NCBI RefSeq assembly: GCF_000805335.1
Contig: NZ_KN708638.1
Span: forward strand, 5,189,853-5,253,852
Origin: Streptomyces sp. CT34
GTDB lineage: Bacteria; Actinomycetota; Actinomycetes; Streptomycetales; Streptomycetaceae
Direction of reading: 5' to 3'
Length of the DNA: 64,000 nucleotides
How positions within the stretch are numbered: the stretch's first letter is position 1; each line of letters opens with the position of its first letter. Position numbers and translations under genes: made by a program. Positions 33,858 through 43,200 of this stretch are shown here, piece by piece. The notes below the pieces were generated by a model. It did not search any database, had not been told where the DNA came from, and saw nothing but the letters and a program-made list of their open reading frames with translations.

Positions 33858-34150
33858 GGCGGTAGCCCCGGAGGCGGCCCTCTTGGGACATACCCCCGGA
33901 GGCGCCCTCTTGTGGCATCGCGTGGCGTCGCGTGATGCCGGGTGGCGCGGTTTGGCGCCACCCGGTGCCGGCCGGTGTCACCGGGCGCCATTCCGCACCC
34001 CTGGAAGTCGATGAGCGCGTGTGGTGCCATGCTGGCTCAGGTCGCTCATCTCCGGCTTTCCACAGGTCAGAGCGGTCATCCTGCATCTCGCGCCACGCAA
34101 GGCGCGGTTTGGGCTTGCCTGTGGCGCCATGGTGGTGCCATCATGACGTC
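33858..34150. other. Intergenic region with TGGYGCCA boxes
   Basis: 293 bp without a gene between oxyR and the RHH gene. It is dominated by GTGGCGTC/GTGGCGCC-like words and holds four exact TGGYGCCA boxes (listed separately). No other feature is supported. Confidence 0.5.
33953..34140. promoter_or_regulatory. Four TGGYGCCA boxes upstream of the RHH-DUF4097 operon
   Basis: TGGCGCCA at 33953-33960 and 34122-34129, and TGGTGCCA at 34022-34029 and 34133-34140. The last two are 11 bp apart (one helical turn) and end 10 bases before the start codon. Ribbon-helix-helix proteins bind tandem short boxes cooperatively, so autorepression is a natural reading. Confidence 0.6.
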
Positions 34151-34666
34151 ATGGACCTCACTCCGTATGTCGACACGCTGCGTCGCGAACTCGCGGTGGC
34201 CGCCGAGGCCGGCGGCGAAGACGCCCGCGAGCTGGCCGACCGGCTCACCGCTCCGCTGGAGTCGGCGACCCGTCTGACCATGCTCAATGTGCTCTCCGCC
34301 GCGATGGACGAGATCACCCGTGAGCTCGCGCCCGGCTCGGTCGACGTACGGCTGCGCGGGCTGGACCCCGACTTCGTGGTGACGCCGCCGCCCGCCGGCG
34401 GCCCCGCGGAGTCGGCCGTCGCGCCCGTCGAACCACTCAGGGCGCAGCCGCCCGCCGACGGCGACGAGGGCGGCACCGCCCGCGTCAATCTGCGTCTGCC
34501 GGCCCACCTCAAGGCGCGCGCCGAGGAGGCCGCGAGCCGCGAGGGCCTGTCGGTCAACGCGTGGCTGGGGCGGGCCGTGTCGGCCGCGGTCGACGGCGGC
34601 ACGCAGCCGCGTACGGCGGAGCGGGCCCGCACCATCGGACAGAACTTCACGGGCTGGGTGCGCTAG
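34151..34666 (+). CDS. HicB/Arc-like ribbon-helix-helix DNA-binding protein
   Basis: A 171-residue protein. Residues 1-75 form a helical region (LTPYVDTLRRELAVAAEAGG) and residues 76-108 a Pro/Ala linker. Residues 112-150 are a ribbon-helix-helix domain: ARVNLRLPAHLKARAEEAASREGLSVNAWLGRAVSAA. No Shine-Dalgarno sequence is visible and the boxes end right at the start, so the mRNA may be leaderless or nearly so. It lies 82 bases before the DUF4097 gene. The pair is familiar in Streptomyces, but I know of no proven function; a transcriptional regulator of itself and its partner is likely. Confidence 0.75.
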   Translation: MDLTPYVDTLRRELAVAAEAGGEDARELADRLTAPLESATRLTMLNVLSAAMDEITRELAPGSVDVRLRGLDPDFVVTPPPAGGPAESAVAPVEPLRAQPPADGDEGGTARVNLRLPAHLKARAEEAASREGLSVNAWLGRAVSAAVDGGTQPRTAERARTIGQNFTGWVR

Positions 34667-34748
34667 TCGCGCCCCCGCCCGCACCACTTCACCCACACCA
34701 CGTCCCACCAGCGGGGACGCCCACCAGACCCATGAGGACGGTACAGCC

Positions 34749-35594
34749 ATGCCTTCTTTCGACACTCCCGGGCCGATCACGACCACCGCACACGTGGAAG
34801 CCGGTTCCATCCAGTTCATCGCGGGCGACCGCCCTGACACCCTCGTCGACGTACAGCCCCGCGACCCGAAGAAGGACCTGGACGTGCGGGCGGCCGAGCA
34901 GACCGAGGTCACCTACGCGAACGGCACGCTGACCATCAGGACGCCCAAACCGCGCTATCGCGTCGGGCGCACCGGCTGCGTCGACGTGACGGTCGACCTG
35001 CCCACGGGCTCGCACATCGACATGACCGGCGCCTGGGCCCAGGTGCTCGGCGAGGGCCGGCTCGGCGAGGTCCGGGTCAAGACCTCCGCGGGCGATGCGC
35101 GCTTCGACACCGCCGGGCCGCTGTACCTGACCGCGTCGCACGGATCCATCTCCGTGGACCGCGTCGAGGGCGCGGCCGAGATCACCACCAGCTCCGGCAG
35201 TGTGCGCGTCGGCACCGTCGACGGTGCCGCCGTCCTGAAGAACTCGCACGGCACCACGACCGTCGGCGCCGTGACCGGCGATCTGCGGGTGAGCGGCGCC
35301 AACGGCGACATCGACATCACGCGCGCCGAGAGCTCGGTCACCGCCACCACCGCCCACGGCACCCTGCGGGTCGCCGAAGTCGCCTGTGGCACCGTCCAGT
35401 TGGAGACCTCCTACGGCGCCATCGAGGTCGGCATCCGCGAGGGCGTCGCCGCCTGGCTCGACGTCAGCTCCGACAACGGGCAGGTGCGCAACACGCTCGC
35501 CACCTCCGGGGCCCCGGGGGAGACCGAGGACACCGTCAAGGTCCGCGCCCGAACCCGCTACGGCAACATCGACGTGCGCCGCGCCCGGGTGTAA
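34749..35594 (+). CDS. DUF4097 beta-strand-repeat protein
   Basis: A 281-residue protein built of short beta repeats with the pattern (S/T)xxGxxxV (for example VKTSAGDARF, LTASHGSISV, ITTSSGSVRV, LKNSHGTTTV, VSGANGDIDI). This forecasts a right-handed beta-helix typical of DUF4097 (adhesin-like) domains. There is no signal peptide or membrane segment, so it is probably cytosolic. GAGGA precedes the ATG. It is the second gene of a pair with the RHH regulator. No catalytic motif is visible and the function is unknown. Confidence 0.8.
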   Translation: MPSFDTPGPITTTAHVEAGSIQFIAGDRPDTLVDVQPRDPKKDLDVRAAEQTEVTYANGTLTIRTPKPRYRVGRTGCVDVTVDLPTGSHIDMTGAWAQVLGEGRLGEVRVKTSAGDARFDTAGPLYLTASHGSISVDRVEGAAEITTSSGSVRVGTVDGAAVLKNSHGTTTVGAVTGDLRVSGANGDIDITRAESSVTATTAHGTLRVAEVACGTVQLETSYGAIEVGIREGVAAWLDVSSDNGQVRNTLATSGAPGETEDTVKVRARTRYGNIDVRRARV

Positions 35595-35782
35595 GGCCAG
35601 AATCCGCCAAATCGCCCAGTTCCCGGGGTACTTCAGCCCCCGAACGGGATGGCTCCATCCGTTGATTGTGTGATCTGTCATGCCCACTTCAGGCAGCAGC
35701 GTGACCGCCGTGCGGTGGTCACGCCGCCGCCCCTGACGCACCGCCCCACCCCACTGCGACAACCGCCACGGAAGGAAGTTCG

Positions 35783-37009
35783 ATGAGTCAGAACGCTCCC
35801 GTCCCGCACGGCCTCCCCATGGAGCGCGATGCGGGCCCCTTCGACCCGCCGCGGCAGATCACCGGGCTGCGCGAGGCCCGCCCGGTCAGTCCCCTGATCT
35901 TTCCCGACGGGCACGAGGGCTGGCTCGTCACCGGGTACGACGCGGTCCGCCGGCTCCTGGCCGACACCCGGTTCAGCTCCCGCCAGGACCTCGGCGTCAT
36001 CCACCTGCCGTACGAGACGCCCGGCATGCCCGTCATGACCGAACCGTCCCCGCAGGTGCCGGGCCTGTTCGTCGCCATGGACCCGCCGGACCACACCCGG
36101 CTGCGGCGCAGGCTCACCGGCGCGTTCACCGTCAAGCGCATGAAGCGGCTCGAAGAGCGCATCGTCGAGATCACCGAGCGGCAACTGGACGAACTGGCGC
36201 GCCTTGCCCCGCCGGTCGACCTGGTCAGGGAGTTCGCGCTGCCGGTGCCCTCGCTGGTGATCTGCGAACTGCTCGGCGTCCCCTACGAGGACCGGGACAC
36301 CTTCCAGGCCAACTCCGCCCAGATGATGGTCAAGGACCAGTCGCTCGACGAGAAGACGGCCGCGTACGGCGCGCTGTCCACGTACCTCGCCGAACTGGTC
36401 GCCCGCAAACGCGCCGAACCCGGCGACGACATCCTGTCCGATCTGGCCCGCCAGGACGACCTCACCATCGAGGAGTTGACCGGGATAGCCTTCCTGCTGC
36501 TGCTCGCGGGCCATGAGACCACCGCCAACATGCTGGCACTGGGCACCTTCGCGCTCCTGGAGCACCCCGAGCAGCTGGCCGCACTGCGCGCCGACCCGGA
36601 CCTGCTGCCCGACGCCGTCGAGGAACTCCTGCGCTACCTGTCCGTCGGCGACGTCTTCTACCGCTACGCCACGGAGGACATCGAACTCGGCGGTGAAACC
36701 ATCGGCAAGGGATCGACCGTCGTCGTCTCGTTGCTGGCCGCCAACCACGACCCCCGACGCTTCGCCCACCCCGACACCCTGGACGTCCACCGCAAGGCCC
36801 GCGGTCACCTGTCCTTCGGCCACGGCGTGCACCAGTGTCTCGGCCAGCAACTGGCCCGCGTCGAGATGCGCGCCGGCTTCGCCGGGCTGCTGCGCCGCTT
36901 CCCGACCCTCGAACTCGCCATCCCCGCCCGCGAGGTGAAGCTCAGGACCGACATGAACATCTACGGCGTCCACGCACTGCCGGTCACCTGGACGGAAACG
37001 GCCCGGTAG
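35783..37009 (+). CDS. Cytochrome P450
   Basis: A 408-residue soluble bacterial P450, CYP105/107-like. The oxygen-activation motif is LLLLAGHETTANML in helix I (about residue 240), the ExxR pair is in VEELLRYL, and the haem loop is LSFGHGVHQCLGQQLAR with Cys about 352 as the iron ligand. HTRLRRRLTGAFT is the helix C arginine segment. GGAAGGAAG precedes the ATG. No ferredoxin or partner gene adjoins it, so it relies on redox partners elsewhere and its substrate is unknown. Confidence 0.93.
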   Translation: MSQNAPVPHGLPMERDAGPFDPPRQITGLREARPVSPLIFPDGHEGWLVTGYDAVRRLLADTRFSSRQDLGVIHLPYETPGMPVMTEPSPQVPGLFVAMDPPDHTRLRRRLTGAFTVKRMKRLEERIVEITERQLDELARLAPPVDLVREFALPVPSLVICELLGVPYEDRDTFQANSAQMMVKDQSLDEKTAAYGALSTYLAELVARKRAEPGDDILSDLARQDDLTIEELTGIAFLLLLAGHETTANMLALGTFALLEHPEQLAALRADPDLLPDAVEELLRYLSVGDVFYRYATEDIELGGETIGKGSTVVVSLLAANHDPRRFAHPDTLDVHRKARGHLSFGHGVHQCLGQQLARVEMRAGFAGLLRRFPTLELAIPAREVKLRTDMNIYGVHALPVTWTETAR

Positions 37010-37025
37010 CGCCGCCGGCCCCGCC

Positions 37026-39473
37026 TCACTCCGTGCGCAGGCCCTCCGGGCGCATCATCCGCCACAGCGGCGGGAGGCTCAGGGCCGTGACGAAGAGGAT
37101 GACCGCGGCGCCGATGCCGGCCATGCCGGCGACCACCGGCCAGTCGACGGTGACACCGCTGCCGATGATGACCAGCAGCAGTGTGCCCAGGGTCAGGCCG
37201 CAGGCCAGGGCGAGGGCCAGGCCGAGGACCACCGGGAGCGCGGTCTGCCACAGGACGGACCAGCCGAGGGTGGCGCGGCGGGTGCCGTGGGCGTCGAGGG
37301 CGGAGAGCAGCCGGCGGCGTTCGTGGAGCTGCTCGACGGTGGAGATGATCAGTCCCGCGCCGATCAGCAGCAGGGTGATCACCGCCCCGAGGAAGAGCGC
37401 GTTGCGGACGCCGTCGTACTGCTTGTCGTGCGGGTTGTCGACGGAGGAGGACTCGTACATCAACGGGTTGATGCGGGCCGCGGTGTTGCGGATGTGCTCG
37501 ACGGCGTCGGGGGTGGCCCGGTCGAAGCCGACCCGTAGCTCCAGGTCGGGACTGCCGAGCCGGTCGGCGTCGAGGGCCGCCGGGGTGACCAGCAGGTCGT
37601 GGGCGACGGGGTGGGCGTCGGAGAGCGCACGGGGCCGGGCGGGGCGGGCGGTCCGGGGGATCGTCCAGGGCCGGGGCGTGGTCGGCTCGCCGTAGTCGCT
37701 CGCCGGGTTGAGGTCGACGGTGGCGCCGGGTGCGAGGCCGATGTCCCGGCTCGTCTCGCGGGGGGGGGCGGCGAGGAAGACGTCGCCGTCGCGGCAGGAG
37801 GGGAGGTGGGCGAGCCGGTCGAGTTCGGCGCAGCTGCCGAGGGCGGCGGTCGCCGGGATGTCGCCGCTGGTGTCGACGCCGGCGCCGGGCAGCCGGCCGA
37901 TGCGGCCGATGACGGTGCCGTGGGCCTCGGTCACCCCGGGGGTGGCGCGCAGTGCGGTCAGCGCCTGCTGGGTCTGCTGCCAGCTGACGGCGTTGCCCCA
38001 GAAGCCGATCTGGGGGATCCGCCCGGACTTGGCGTACGCGGCCTGGTAGCCCACCTGCATGCCGGTCATCAGCATGTGGATCGCGATCGCGCCGGCCACC
38101 GCGACGGTGATGCCGCTGACCGCGCGGGTGGCCGGGCTACTGCTCAACTGGAGGCGGCGGACGGCCAGTTGCCAGGGGACCGGGCCGCCGCGCAGCCGGC
38201 CGACGACCGCGTCGACCAGCCAGGGCAGCAGCGCCGTGACACCGAAGAGGAGGAGCGTCGAACCGGCGGCGAGCAGGACGGTGTTGAGCGGGGTGTCCTT
38301 CCAGGGATGTTCCCGGGCGAGCGGGAACAGCAGCAGGACGCCGGCGAACGGCAGCAGCAGCCGCCACCACAGGCGGCGGCGGACCGGCGGGCGGCGGCGC
38401 ACGATGCCGAGCGGTTCGACGGTGATGCCGCGCTGCGCGAGCAGGGTGACCAGGACCGCCGCCGCCGGGACGAGCAGCACGATCAGCGCGGCGGGCAGCG
38501 GGGCGGGGGTGACGTCCGCGGGGAAGACGTTGATGTCCCAGAGGGTGATCACCGACGCCAGCTGCCGGACCGCGAGGAACAGCGCGCCACCGCCCAGCAG
38601 CCCCAGCAGGGAGCCGAACAGCGCCTCACCGGAGGCGATCCGGCGGGTGGTGGGGACGTCGGCGCCGACCAGCCGGAGGGCGGCCAGCCGGCGTTCCCGG
38701 CGCTCGTTGCCGAAGCGTACGGAGGTGCCGATGAAGACCATCACCGGCGTCATCAGCGCCACACACGTCATGATCACCAGGACCACGGCGGGCGCCCGCA
38801 GCGGCTGCGGGTCCCAGTTCTTGCCGAAGTGGTCGACGCGGTAGCCGTCCGGTTCGCGCAGGGTGCCGCTCTGTGCGACGTAGGTGAGTTCCCGGGGGCC
38901 CTGGAGGCCCTCGTCGCCGATCAGCCCGGCGGTGGTGTAGTGCAGGCGCTCGCGCAGCAGGGCGCCCTCGGGGGAGGCCAGCAGCTCGTGCAGCGCCGGG
39001 GAGACCAGCATCCGTCCGGGGCCGGGGAGTTGGCGGATGCCGGGCGGTACGGGCGGGTGCGCGCCGTCCGGGCGGATCAGCCGCCCGCGGATCTGTGCGC
39101 CGTGGAACGTGGTGTCCGCCGAGGCGTAGAGCACGGTGCGGTCGCCGGCCTTCGGCGGATGCCGCTGGCCGAGGTTCTCGCGCGCCTTCTCCCGGCCGTG
39201 CCAGGCGTCCATCAGCGTCGGCACGGACGCGCCGATCAGCAGCACGGCCACGCCCAGGGCGACACCGGCGGCCGTCAGGGCGGTACGGATCCAGCCCTCC
39301 CGGCCGCCGCCGGCCGCGAACCGCATCCCCATCGCGAGGTCGCGGGCCCAGTCGAGGGGGCCGGACCGGCGGCGGTCGGGCGGGAGAACGGGGGCCGCGG
39401 GCGGTGGGGGAGCGGTGGCCGCGGAGGTGCCCCGTCCGCCGGCGCCGCCGGCCTCCGGGCGGAGCGGACTCAT
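37026..39473 (-). CDS. ABC transporter permease, FtsX/MacB type (operon 1)
   Basis: An 815-residue permease with two FtsX domains. Membrane segments are near residues 65-85, 230-255, 290-320, 335-360, 385-405, 415-435, 465-485 and three at the C-terminus (700-810). Large extracytoplasmic parts lie between the first and second helices and before the C-terminal block. The end SLPPLWRMMRPEGLRTE is nearly identical to that of the permease at 40822-43200. It overlaps the ATPase gene by 4 bases. Such exporters often handle peptides, lipids or antibiotics; the substrate is unknown. Confidence 0.88.
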   Translation of the reverse strand: MSPLRPEAGGAGGRGTSAATAPPPPAAPVLPPDRRRSGPLDWARDLAMGMRFAAGGGREGWIRTALTAAGVALGVAVLLIGASVPTLMDAWHGREKARENLGQRHPPKAGDRTVLYASADTTFHGAQIRGRLIRPDGAHPPVPPGIRQLPGPGRMLVSPALHELLASPEGALLRERLHYTTAGLIGDEGLQGPRELTYVAQSGTLREPDGYRVDHFGKNWDPQPLRAPAVVLVIMTCVALMTPVMVFIGTSVRFGNERRERRLAALRLVGADVPTTRRIASGEALFGSLLGLLGGGALFLAVRQLASVITLWDINVFPADVTPAPLPAALIVLLVPAAAVLVTLLAQRGITVEPLGIVRRRPPVRRRLWWRLLLPFAGVLLLFPLAREHPWKDTPLNTVLLAAGSTLLLFGVTALLPWLVDAVVGRLRGGPVPWQLAVRRLQLSSSPATRAVSGITVAVAGAIAIHMLMTGMQVGYQAAYAKSGRIPQIGFWGNAVSWQQTQQALTALRATPGVTEAHGTVIGRIGRLPGAGVDTSGDIPATAALGSCAELDRLAHLPSCRDGDVFLAAPPRETSRDIGLAPGATVDLNPASDYGEPTTPRPWTIPRTARPARPRALSDAHPVAHDLLVTPAALDADRLGSPDLELRVGFDRATPDAVEHIRNTAARINPLMYESSSVDNPHDKQYDGVRNALFLGAVITLLLIGAGLIISTVEQLHERRRLLSALDAHGTRRATLGWSVLWQTALPVVLGLALALACGLTLGTLLLVIIGSGVTVDWPVVAGMAGIGAAVILFVTALSLPPLWRMMRPEGLRTE

Positions 39474-40156
39474 ATCCGGCCCGCCATGTCCTTCACCCGG
39501 CCGTCGCGGACGACGATCTCGCGGTCCGAGTACGCGGCGACCCGCGCCTCGTGGGTGACCAGCACGACGGCCGCGCTGGTGTCCCGGGCGGCGTTGGTCA
39601 GCAGGGTCAGCACCCGCTCGCCGTTGAGCGAGTCCAGCGCCCCGGTCGGCTCGTCGGCGAAGATCACCCGGGGGCGGGTGGCCAGCGCGCGGGCGACCGC
39701 GACCCTCTGGCCCTGGCCTCCGGAGATCTCACCGGGCCGCTGCCCGGCCGCCCCCTCGACCTCCAGCCGCTCCAGCCAGTCGCGGGCCTGCCGTTCGGCG
39801 TCCCTGCGCCTGGTGCCGTTCAGCCGCAGCGGCAGTGCGACGTTCTCCAGGCAGGTCAACTCCGGTACCAGCTGGCCGAATTGGAAGACGAAGCCGAAGT
39901 CGGTGCGGCGCAGCGCGCTGCGCCGGGCGTCGCTGAGTTCGGTCAGGGTGTGCGGGCCGTAGCGGACGGTGCCGCGATCCGGCGGGACGATGCCGGCGAG
40001 GCAGTGCAGCAGCGTCGACTTGCCGGAGCCGGAGGGGCCCATGACGGCGACCACCTCGCCGGGGTGGACGGAGAAGTCCGCGCCGTCCAGGGCGGGCGTC
40101 GGCCCGTACGCCTTGGACAGCCCCTCCGCCGCGAGCAGGGAACCCTCGGGCGTCAT
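39470..40156 (-). CDS. ABC transporter ATP-binding protein (operon 1)
   Basis: A 228-residue LolD/MacB-type ATPase. Walker A is MGPSGSGKSTLLHCL, the Q-loop is FVFQFGQLVPELT, the signature is EISGGQGQRVAVARAL, Walker B is RVIFADEPTGALDS and the switch His is in VLVTHEARV. The ATG at 40156 overlaps the PadR stop (ATGA), so expression is coupled. It is about 85 percent identical by eye to the ATPase at 43197-43883. Confidence 0.93.
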   Translation of the reverse strand: MTPEGSLLAAEGLSKAYGPTPALDGADFSVHPGEVVAVMGPSGSGKSTLLHCLAGIVPPDRGTVRYGPHTLTELSDARRSALRRTDFGFVFQFGQLVPELTCLENVALPLRLNGTRRRDAERQARDWLERLEVEGAAGQRPGEISGGQGQRVAVARALATRPRVIFADEPTGALDSLNGERVLTLLTNAARDTSAAVVLVTHEARVAAYSDREIVVRDGRVKDMAGRI

Positions 40157-40677
40157 GGGCGGACCGCCTCCGCCAGCTTGTCCAGCCGGGCGGCGGTCAG
40201 CTCCAGCCAGCGCAGATCGGCTTCGAGGTGGAACAGCGCATGGTCGCAGATCAGCTGGTCGGCGAGGTCGCCGGAGCGCTTGCGCTCGGTCAGTCCGCGC
40301 ATCAGCCGCAGATGCTCGGTGCGCTGGGTGTCGAGGAGTTCGGCGGCGTCCCGGCCGGTCAGCAGGGCCAGCACGATCTTGGTGTAGAGCGTCGACTGGA
40401 GGTACGGCTCGGGCTTCTCCGGGCGGGCCAGCCATTGGGCGACATCGGTGACCCCGGCGTCCGTGATGGCGTACCGCTTGCGCTCCGGACCCGCCCCGGC
40501 CTCGACGCCGTCCACCTCGACCAGGCCGTTCTTCAGCAGCCGGGACATCGTGGAGTAGACCTGCCCGTAGTGCAGCGGGCGGTCCTGTCCGAAGTGCTCG
40601 TCGAAGGCCCGCTTGAGGTCGTAGCCATGGCGGGGACCGGACTCCAGGAGGCCCAGCAGCGTATGACCGATTGACAT
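40153..40677 (-). CDS. PadR-family transcriptional regulator
   Basis: A 174-residue PadR repressor. The winged helix occupies residues 1-80 (MSIGHTLLGLLESGPRHGYD, then HYGQVYSTMSRLLKNGLVE), and the C-terminal dimerisation helices follow (LRLMRGLTERKRSG). The start at MSIGHTLL is the canonical PadR N-terminus. It is the first gene of the PadR-ATPase-permease operon. A TGTATA-type operator lies 31 bases upstream and a near copy precedes the second transporter operon, so PadR probably represses both. Confidence 0.92.
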   Translation of the reverse strand: MSIGHTLLGLLESGPRHGYDLKRAFDEHFGQDRPLHYGQVYSTMSRLLKNGLVEVDGVEAGAGPERKRYAITDAGVTDVAQWLARPEKPEPYLQSTLYTKIVLALLTGRDAAELLDTQRTEHLRLMRGLTERKRSGDLADQLICDHALFHLEADLRWLELTAARLDKLAEAVRP

Positions 40678-40707
40678 GCGGACCACCTTACTCGGCGGTG
40701 TATCGCT

Positions 40708-40730
40708 GGTGTATACGTGCCGTGTATAGG
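40708..40730. promoter_or_regulatory. Candidate PadR operator upstream of operon 1
   Basis: The 23-bp motif starts GGTGTATACG and ends TGTATAGG, with an extra half-site GGTGTATCG just to the left. It shares 18 of 23 bases with the motif at 43949-43971. PadR proteins bind GTATAC/TGTAT-rich sites. Confidence 0.65.
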
Positions 40731-40821
40731 TGGGGTGGCGGGTGGTGAAGGTGCCGGTCGGAGGCAGCGGGGGGCGGTGGCCGGGTCTTTTCCGGCCAAC
40801 CGCCCCCCGCACCGCCCGCGT

Positions 40822-43200
40822 TCACTCCGTCCGGAGGCCGTCCGGCCGCATCATCCGCCACAGCGGCGGGAGGCTGAGCACCGTCACCACCAGGACCAGC
40901 GCACCCCCGGCGGCGGCCAGCGGCCAGACCACCGACCAGTCGAAGGCGGTCTTCCCGGCGATGCCGAGCAGCGTCAGGCCGAGCCCGGCACCGCCGGCCA
41001 GCGCCAGGCCCAGGCCCAGGGCCACCGGGACGGCGGTCTGCCACAGGACCGACCAGCCCAGCGTGGCGCGCCGGGTGCCGAAGGCGACGAGGACGGACAA
41101 CAGCCGGCGGCGCTCGCGCAGCTGCTCCAGCGTCGTCACCAGCATGCTGGCGGCGATCAGCGCCAGGGTCGCGAGGGCCGCGGTCCGCAGGCCCTTCTGG
41201 ATACTGGCGAACTGCTTGTCGCGTTCCGTGTTCTGCACCGGCGAGACCCGCATGCGCGGGTCGATCCGGGCGGCGGCGTTCCGGACGTGTTCGACGGCGT
41301 CCGGGACCCGCCGGTCGATCTGGATCATGGCGCGGGCGGTCGGGTGGTCCAGCAGCTTCAGGTCCAGCGCACCCGGCGTGGCGAAGATGCCGAAGGCCAT
41401 CTGCCCGGTGGCGTCCGGACGGGAGGCGACCGTGCGGGCGGCGGCCGGGATGGTCCACAGCCGGGGGCCGGTCCGCCGGCCGTCGGCCTCGTCGTCCCGG
41501 GCGAAGTCCACCGTGGCGCCGGGCCGCGCGGTCTCGGTGATGTAGTCGCCGTCGACCGCACCGGTGCTGTCCTTGACGATGAAGACATCGCCGTCCTTGC
41601 AGGAGCCGGTGTGCGCCAGTTCGCCCAGGGTGGCGCAGTCGCCGACGGTGAGCCGTGTGGTCGGGCGGAACTCCTCGCCGGTGCGGAGCGGGCCGGGCCG
41701 CGTGGCGGAGGCGTCGATGGCCGCCATGACGCGCCGGACCCCCTCGGCCGAACGGAACCGGCTGATCATTTTCCGGATCGTTCCGATGTCGCGGGACGGC
41801 AGCGACGTATGGATCTGCGCCCGGCCGGAGTCCATGCCGGTGACCTTCGTGAAGTCGCCCTGGATCGCGGAGAAGAACAGCTGGAGCGCGATCGCCCCGG
41901 CGACCGCGACGGTGATCCCGCTGACCGTGCGGGCCGCGGTGTCACCGCCGAGCTGGAGCCGCCGCACCGCCAGCTGCCAGGGCACCGGCCCGCCCCGGAC
42001 GCGCGCCACCGCGGCGTCCACCGCCCACGGCAGCAGCAGTGCCACCCCGAACAGGAACAGCGCCGCGCCGCCCGCGATCAGATACGGATCGACTCCGCCG
42101 CCACCGCGGCCGACCCTCCCGTTGAGGAGCAGCAGCGCCAGCCCCACCGCCGGGAGCGGCAGCCGCCACCACAGCCGCCGACGGCGCCCCGAGCCGCTGC
42201 GGGCCACACCCAGCGGCTCGATGCTCACCCGGCGCAGCGCGAAGAGCGTGACGGCGACCGCGGACAGCGGCACGGCGAGCAGCACCAGCGCCGCCAGCCC
42301 GGGAACCGGCGTCACATCGGACGGGAAGACGTTGATGTTCCAGACGGTGGCGCCGCCGACGAACTGCCGGGCCGCCAGGAAGATCCCGGCCCCCACCAGC
42401 AGCCCGCACAGCGCCCCGAAGAGCGCCTCGCCGGCCGCCGTCCGCCGGGTCGTCCGGACATCGGCGCCGATCAGCCGGAGCGCGGCCAGCCGCCGGTCGC
42501 GGCGCTCGCCGCCGAACCGCACCGCCGTGGCGATGAAGACGGCCACCGGCATCAGCAGCACCACACAGCCGACGATCAACAGCGTCAGCACCAGCGGGTC
42601 CAGTGGGTCGGCCACACTGCGGGCGCCGAACCCGGCGGTCCGGTGCCCCCCGTTCTCCGTGGTCAGCGTGGCACTGCCCGCGTAGTAGGCCAGCTCGCGC
42701 GGGCCGACCAGACCGGGCTCGCCGATGGTGCCGACGTCCTTGTAGGGCAGCCGCTCCCGCAGCAGTCGGCCCTCGGGCGAGCCGATGAGGTCGCGCAGCG
42801 CCGGGGAGACCACCATCTCGCCCGGTCCGGGCAGCGCGCTCACCCCCGGCGGAACGGGCGCCTCGGCACCGTCCGGGCGCAGCAGCCGTCCGCGCACCGG
42901 ATCGCCCCGGAAGCTGGTGTCCGCGTCCGCGGAGACCAGGGTCGCCGCCGACCCGTGCACCGTCTCCGGCGGATCGGTCAGGAGCCGGGCGTCGCTGCGC
43001 TGCGCCCGGCTCTCCAGCATGGTCGGGATGGACGCCGCGCCGAGCAGCAGCGTCACGCCCAGCCCCACGCCGAGCGTGGTCAGCAGGGTGCGGATCCAGC
43101 CCTCGCGCCCGCCGCCGACGGCGAAGCGCATGCCCATCGCGAGGTCCCGGGCCCAGCCGCGCGGCCCGCCCCCGATGATCGTCGCCGTCCGGGTCCTCAT
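40822..43200 (-). CDS. ABC transporter permease, FtsX/MacB type (operon 2)
   Basis: A 792-residue permease paralogous to the one at 37026-39473. The N-terminal GPRGWARDLAMGMRFAVGGG and the C-terminal SLPPLWRMMRPDGLRTE match its paralogue almost residue for residue, while the extracytoplasmic loops differ strongly. Two FtsX domains and about ten membrane helices are expected. It overlaps its ATPase gene by 4 bases. Divergent loops suggest a different or broadened substrate after duplication. Confidence 0.88.
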   Translation of the reverse strand: MRTRTATIIGGGPRGWARDLAMGMRFAVGGGREGWIRTLLTTLGVGLGVTLLLGAASIPTMLESRAQRSDARLLTDPPETVHGSAATLVSADADTSFRGDPVRGRLLRPDGAEAPVPPGVSALPGPGEMVVSPALRDLIGSPEGRLLRERLPYKDVGTIGEPGLVGPRELAYYAGSATLTTENGGHRTAGFGARSVADPLDPLVLTLLIVGCVVLLMPVAVFIATAVRFGGERRDRRLAALRLIGADVRTTRRTAAGEALFGALCGLLVGAGIFLAARQFVGGATVWNINVFPSDVTPVPGLAALVLLAVPLSAVAVTLFALRRVSIEPLGVARSGSGRRRRLWWRLPLPAVGLALLLLNGRVGRGGGGVDPYLIAGGAALFLFGVALLLPWAVDAAVARVRGGPVPWQLAVRRLQLGGDTAARTVSGITVAVAGAIALQLFFSAIQGDFTKVTGMDSGRAQIHTSLPSRDIGTIRKMISRFRSAEGVRRVMAAIDASATRPGPLRTGEEFRPTTRLTVGDCATLGELAHTGSCKDGDVFIVKDSTGAVDGDYITETARPGATVDFARDDEADGRRTGPRLWTIPAAARTVASRPDATGQMAFGIFATPGALDLKLLDHPTARAMIQIDRRVPDAVEHVRNAAARIDPRMRVSPVQNTERDKQFASIQKGLRTAALATLALIAASMLVTTLEQLRERRRLLSVLVAFGTRRATLGWSVLWQTAVPVALGLGLALAGGAGLGLTLLGIAGKTAFDWSVVWPLAAAGGALVLVVTVLSLPPLWRMMRPDGLRTE

